DNA of 64,000 bases. It comes from Blepharisma japonicum (Eukaryota > Ciliophora > Heterotrichea > Heterotrichida > Blepharismidae). The DNA lies in contig CATKHK010000088.1 of NCBI GenBank assembly GCA_949751835.1, forward strand, positions 1 through 64,000, written 5' to 3'. The first letter of the stretch is position 1. Every line of letters begins with the position of its first letter. Below the pieces are notes generated by a model. The model did no database searches. It worked only from the letters and a program-made list of their open reading frames with translations, and was not told the origin of the DNA. Positions 60,536 through 64,000 of the stretch are shown here, piece by piece. Made by a program: the position numbers and the translations under genes.

Positions 60536-63500
60536 CTAAAGTGAAAAGATCATTGCAGAAATAAGCAAGATCCAAGAGAAGGTCAACCCAATTGCACTAT
60601 CATCTCTATTGATACACTTATCATTTGCAGTTGAGAATCTCTTGTCTTCATCCGTACAACTGCAAGTCCCGTCTGTATCTTTTTGCATATTATTAGAATC
60701 ATAACACTCTTGGCAACTTGTAGCATTAGTGCACATGCTGCAGCCAATACTACATGTTTCACATTTGCTAGTGTCATAATCCGCATAGGTGTGAACAAGG
60801 CAATTGCATACGTGTGCAGTATCGTCATATGTTTGACCAGCTAATTTGCAGGAGCAAGTTCCACTAGTATTTACTACTCCGTTCGTTGTATCCCAACAAG
60901 CATTGCATGTCTTAGCATTTGTGCAAGCTTTGCATCCTTCACCGCATGCTGTACATTTAGTAGTATCTAAGAAATATCCAGAATTGCATGTGCAGAAAAA
61001 TTGGGCATTGAAACTTTGATTAGGATCAGAGCATCCACAAACACCATTTTTAAGAGTTGAAAAATTAGTTGTATCATAGCATGTTGTGCAAACAGCTGCA
61101 CTTTCGCATACTTTACAACCTGTACCGCAAGCATCACATACATTTCCATTTAGAACATAACCAGTGTTGCATGATTCACAAGTAGTTGCAGTTCCAGAGC
61201 AAGTAGCGCAATTGTTATTGCAAGGTGTGCAAGTTCCGCCAGTGCCTGCATAGTATCCAGGATTGCAAACGCATGCATCAGAGTTATCATTGAAACTGGC
61301 ATTAGGGTCAGTGCATGAACAAGTGCCAGCATTCAAAGCTGCTCCATTAATACAAGCAGTGCATGTAGTAGCTGAAGTGCATTTAGTGCAAGGAGGTGTG
61401 CAAGCTTGACATGTCCCATCGTTAACCCAGTATCCATCTATGCATCCCTGGCAGTCTGTTGCTGAGGTGCATACATTACAAGGAGAAGTACATTGAGTGC
61501 AAACTCCATTCTTATCAAAATAGCCGCTATTGCAAACACATGTATTAGATGTAGTGCTAAAGCTGGCATTTGCATCATTACATGTGCAAGTTCCTTCATT
61601 TAGAGTCATATTATCTGGATCATCGCACTCTGTGCAGGCATTCGCAGAAGTGGAGCAAGTATTGCATGGAGCTTGGCATGGTAGACAAGTAGATCCACTC
61701 AGATAGTATCCATCTTCACATGCAGTACAAGTAGTTGCTGAAGTTGAGCATGCAGAGCATGGAGAAGTGCAAGCAGAACAAACAGTATTTGTGCTGTAAT
61801 AATATCCAGTATCGCAAATGCAATTTCCTTCAGTAAAGGTGCTGTCCGCTGGACAGGCACATGTTGGAGCTGTCATATGAGTTGCATCTGTACATGTTAA
61901 ACAGTTGTTAGCGCTGGTATCGCAAGTAGCGCAGTTGGTATTGCAAGCAGTACATTTAGCGGCTGCACTAAAGAAATAGCCGGCATTGCAGACACAAGTA
62001 GTTCCTGAAAGTGCTCCATTAGTTGGGCAGGCACATGTTGGAGCAGCTGACATATTAGTTGGATCACTGCAAGTTACACAAGTGGTAGCAGTTGTTTGGC
62101 ATGTAGCGCAGTTGGTGTTGCAAGCAGTACATGTAGCGGCTGCACTGAAGAAATAGCCGGCATTGCAGACACAAGTAGTTCCTGAAAGTGCTCCATTAGT
62201 TGGGCAGGCACATGTTGGAGCAGCTGACATATTAGTTGGATCACTACAAGTTACACAAGTGGTAGCAGTTGTTTGGCATGTAGCGCATTTGGTGTTACAA
62301 GCAGTACATGTAGCGGCTGCACTAAAGAAATAGCCGGCATTGCAGACACAAGTAGTTCCTGAAAGGGCTCCATTAGTTGGGCAAGCACATGTTGGAGCAG
62401 CTGACATATTAGTTGGATCACTGCAAGTTACACAAGTGGCAGCAGTTGTTTGGCATGTAGCGCAGTTGGTGCTGCAAGCAGTACATGTAGCGGCTGCACT
62501 GAAGAAATAGCCGGCATTGCAGACACAAGTAGTTCCTGAAAGCGCTCCATTAGTTGGGCAGGCACATGTTGGAGCAGCTGACATATTAGTTGGATCACTG
62601 CAAGTTACACAAGTGGCAGCAGTTGTTTGGCATGTAGCGCATTTGGTGTTACAAGCAGTACATGTAGCGGCTGCACTGAAGAAATAGCCGGCATTGCAGA
62701 CACAAGTAGTTCCTGAAAGTGCTCCATTAGTTGGGCAGGCACATGTTGGAGCAGCTGACATATTAGTTGGATCACTGCAAGTTACACAAGTGGCAGCAGT
62801 TGTTTGGCATGTAGCGCAGTTGGTGCTGCAAGCACTGCAAGTAGTGGCTGCACTGAAGAAATAGCCGGTATTGCAGACACAAGTAGTTCCTGAAAGTGCT
62901 CCATTAGTTGGGCAGGCACATGTTGGAGCAGCTGACATATGAGTTGTATCACTACAAGTTACACAAGTGGCAGCATTTGTTTGGCATGTAGCGCAGTTGG
63001 TGTTGCAAGCACTGCAAGTAGTGGCTGCACTGAAGTAATAGCCGGTATTGCAGACACAAGTAGTTCCTGAAAGTGCTCCATTAGTTGGGCAAGCGCATGT
63101 TGGAGCAGCTGACATATGAGTTGTATCACTGCAAGTTAAGCAAGTAGCAGCATTTGTTTGGCATGTAGCGCAATTGGTGTTGCAAGCAGTGCAACTACCA
63201 GCAGTTCCAAAGAAGCCTGACTTGCATTCACAAATTAAATCCTGAGAATTGAAGGAGGCATTAGCGTCAGTGCAACTGCAAACTCCTGCATTAGCTATCA
63301 TATGGTTGGTATCGTAGCAAGTTGTACAAAAAGTTTGAGTTCCAGCACACTCTTGACATGGTGGAGTGCAAGCTACACAAGCTCCTGCGCTTACAACATA
63401 GCCTGCAGCGCAGGTTTGGCAATCATTTGCATCAGCACAAGTTACACAATTTCCTTGGCCAGCAGTGCAAGCTCCAAGAATTGGCACTATCTTTATTTCT

Positions 63501-64000
63501 CTCTCTTTTGCTAAAACTCCTCCTACTTCGCTCATCAGTACTTGTCTTTCCCCTTCCTTGTCTTCATATAAGGCTTTAGAGATAGCAATACAAAATTCTT
63601 TGAGTTTTGAAAGTTCATCTAGCTTCATAAGTTTTTCAGCATTAATTTCCAAAGCTATAGACCTAATAGTATTATTTTCATTCACCTCACATTTCTTTGA
63701 GGCTACAATTTCTCCTTTTTCTTCATTATTAACCGCGAATATAGTGATATCCGCAGATAAGTCTTCACTTTGGATCATCTGACCGAACAGGATATCTGTG
63801 CATTGATTATTCTCGCCGAGCCTAAGCTTGCTTGTTGTAGGCTTAATGAGTAGTAAATCAGACATTATTTTAGCTGAAGTGGCTAAGGCTGACTGTAAAT
63901 TTTTAGTGGCTTCGTCAATGTTGAAGGATTCCTCGATTATCTGAGTGTGAATCCTCAAAGGCTTGTATAGGTGAGCTTGTTGACGAAATTCAGCGAGCGA
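60536..64000 (-). CDS. Secreted cysteine-rich repeat protein with leishmanolysin-like N-terminal part (5' end outside window)
   Basis: Stop TAA at 60536; the frame is open to the window edge (1154 visible residues, beginning SLAEFRQQAHLYKPLRIHTQ). The N-terminal 170 residues (ATSAKIMSDLLLIKPTTSKL, ADITIFAV, ALEINAEKL) follow the pattern of the first subdomain of peptidase M8, but where M8 has HExxH this has FCIAISKALYED. Then come about 900 residues of CxxC repeats, among them seven near-identical 59-residue units with CATCQT, MSAAPTCACP and GALSGTTCVC. The end is a hydrophobic tail (IGLTFSWILLISAMIFSL) suggesting a GPI signal or membrane anchor. Probably a cell-surface protein; the repeat block suggests an extended stalk. 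Confidence 0.9.
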   Translation of the reverse strand, partial: SLAEFRQQAHLYKPLRIHTQIIEESFNIDEATKNLQSALATSAKIMSDLLLIKPTTSKLRLGENNQCTDILFGQMIQSEDLSADITIFAVNNEEKGEIVASKKCEVNENNTIRSIALEINAEKLMKLDELSKLKEFCIAISKALYEDKEGERQVLMSEVGGVLAKEREIKIVPILGACTAGQGNCVTCADANDCQTCAAGYVVSAGACVACTPPCQECAGTQTFCTTCYDTNHMIANAGVCSCTDANASFNSQDLICECKSGFFGTAGSCTACNTNCATCQTNAATCLTCSDTTHMSAAPTCACPTNGALSGTTCVCNTGYYFSAATTCSACNTNCATCQTNAATCVTCSDTTHMSAAPTCACPTNGALSGTTCVCNTGYFFSAATTCSACSTNCATCQTTAATCVTCSDPTNMSAAPTCACPTNGALSGTTCVCNAGYFFSAAATCTACNTKCATCQTTAATCVTCSDPTNMSAAPTCACPTNGALSGTTCVCNAGYFFSAAATCTACSTNCATCQTTAATCVTCSDPTNMSAAPTCACPTNGALSGTTCVCNAGYFFSAAATCTACNTKCATCQTTATTCVTCSDPTNMSAAPTCACPTNGALSGTTCVCNAGYFFSAAATCTACNTNCATCQTTATTCVTCSDPTNMSAAPTCACPTNGALSGTTCVCNAGYFFSAAAKCTACNTNCATCDTSANNCLTCTDATHMTAPTCACPADSTFTEGNCICDTGYYYSTNTVCSACTSPCSACSTSATTCTACEDGYYLSGSTCLPCQAPCNTCSTSANACTECDDPDNMTLNEGTCTCNDANASFSTTSNTCVCNSGYFDKNGVCTQCTSPCNVCTSATDCQGCIDGYWVNDGTCQACTPPCTKCTSATTCTACINGAALNAGTCSCTDPNASFNDNSDACVCNPGYYAGTGGTCTPCNNNCATCSGTATTCESCNTGYVLNGNVCDACGTGCKVCESAAVCTTCYDTTNFSTLKNGVCGCSDPNQSFNAQFFCTCNSGYFLDTTKCTACGEGCKACTNAKTCNACWDTTNGVVNTSGTCSCKLAGQTYDDTAHVCNCLVHTYADYDTSKCETCSIGCSMCTNATSCQECYDSNNMQKDTDGTCSCTDEDKRFSTANDKCINRDDSAIGLTFSWILLISAMIFSL
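61920..63200 (-). repeat. 177-bp coding tandem repeat, about seven units plus one diverged
   Basis: Each unit encodes 59 residues with eight or nine Cys and a C[N/S]T[N/K]CATCQT[N/T]A core. The inner units differ at only a few bases, including synonymous sites, which points to recent expansion or gene conversion. The unit nearest the C-terminus (about 61860-61970) has diverged (CATCDTSANNCLTC). Confidence 0.92.

Noticed and set aside
61860-63200. Regularly spaced repeats as a CRISPR-like array
   Set aside because: The period is 177 bp, the whole unit is coding and in frame, and no unique spacers are present.

Overview
This window looks like macronuclear DNA of a heterotrich ciliate, most likely Blepharisma. 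Three things seen in the sequence point there. (1) TGA sits in frame at conserved tryptophan positions in almost every long gene, while every gene ends in TAA or TAG. (2) Five introns are all exactly 15 nt long. (3) The DNA is AT-rich and very gene-dense, with gaps between some genes of only 7 to 42 nt. Very long open frames (2542, 2150 and 1729 codons) without inserted segments argue for macronuclear rather than micronuclear DNA.

Layout. 1-14.5 kb: a tandem, same-strand array of a fast-evolving paralog family with an unusual architecture (N-terminal ubiquitin-like domain, acidic linker, TPR-like helices, two ZZ-type zinc fingers). It includes one 5'-cut copy, one read-through double-length copy, one simple intact copy, one chimera in which a B-box and coiled coil replace the ubiquitin-like domain, and two decayed copies. 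A fossil of an S28 serine peptidase lies inside the array on the other strand. 14.3-15.5 kb is mostly relics.

15.5-52.7 kb: single-copy housekeeping and cytoskeletal genes. These are a small unknown protein, a giant PH-BEACH-WD40 protein, proteasome alpha subunit PSMA4, a coiled-coil protein, two PP2C phosphatases, a class II (4EHP-like) eIF4E, a giant LRR protein, an XMAP215/TOG protein, a CDPK, a B-box-like/kelch protein, a BSD-domain protein, a small two-TM protein, a Tctex1 dynein light chain, a TSNAXIP1-like coiled coil, a putative mitochondrial protein, tRNA-His(GUG), and a small LRR protein with a C-terminal CaaX box.

52.8-64 kb: a second tandem array, on the minus strand, of secreted cysteine-rich surface-type proteins. 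Each full copy has an N-terminal domain resembling the start of leishmanolysin (M8) but no HExxH motif, then many CxxC repeats and a hydrophobic C-terminal tail. One copy carries seven near-identical 177-bp repeats, one has a frameshift, one lacks its 5' end and two are fossils.

Both ends of the window are therefore multigene families evolving by duplication, fusion and decay, flanking a stable block of conserved genes. Several genes had to be rebuilt from reading TGA as Trp and removing 15-nt introns: the 2542-residue BEACH protein, PSMA4 with a start-codon-only first exon, and the Tctex1 light chain.
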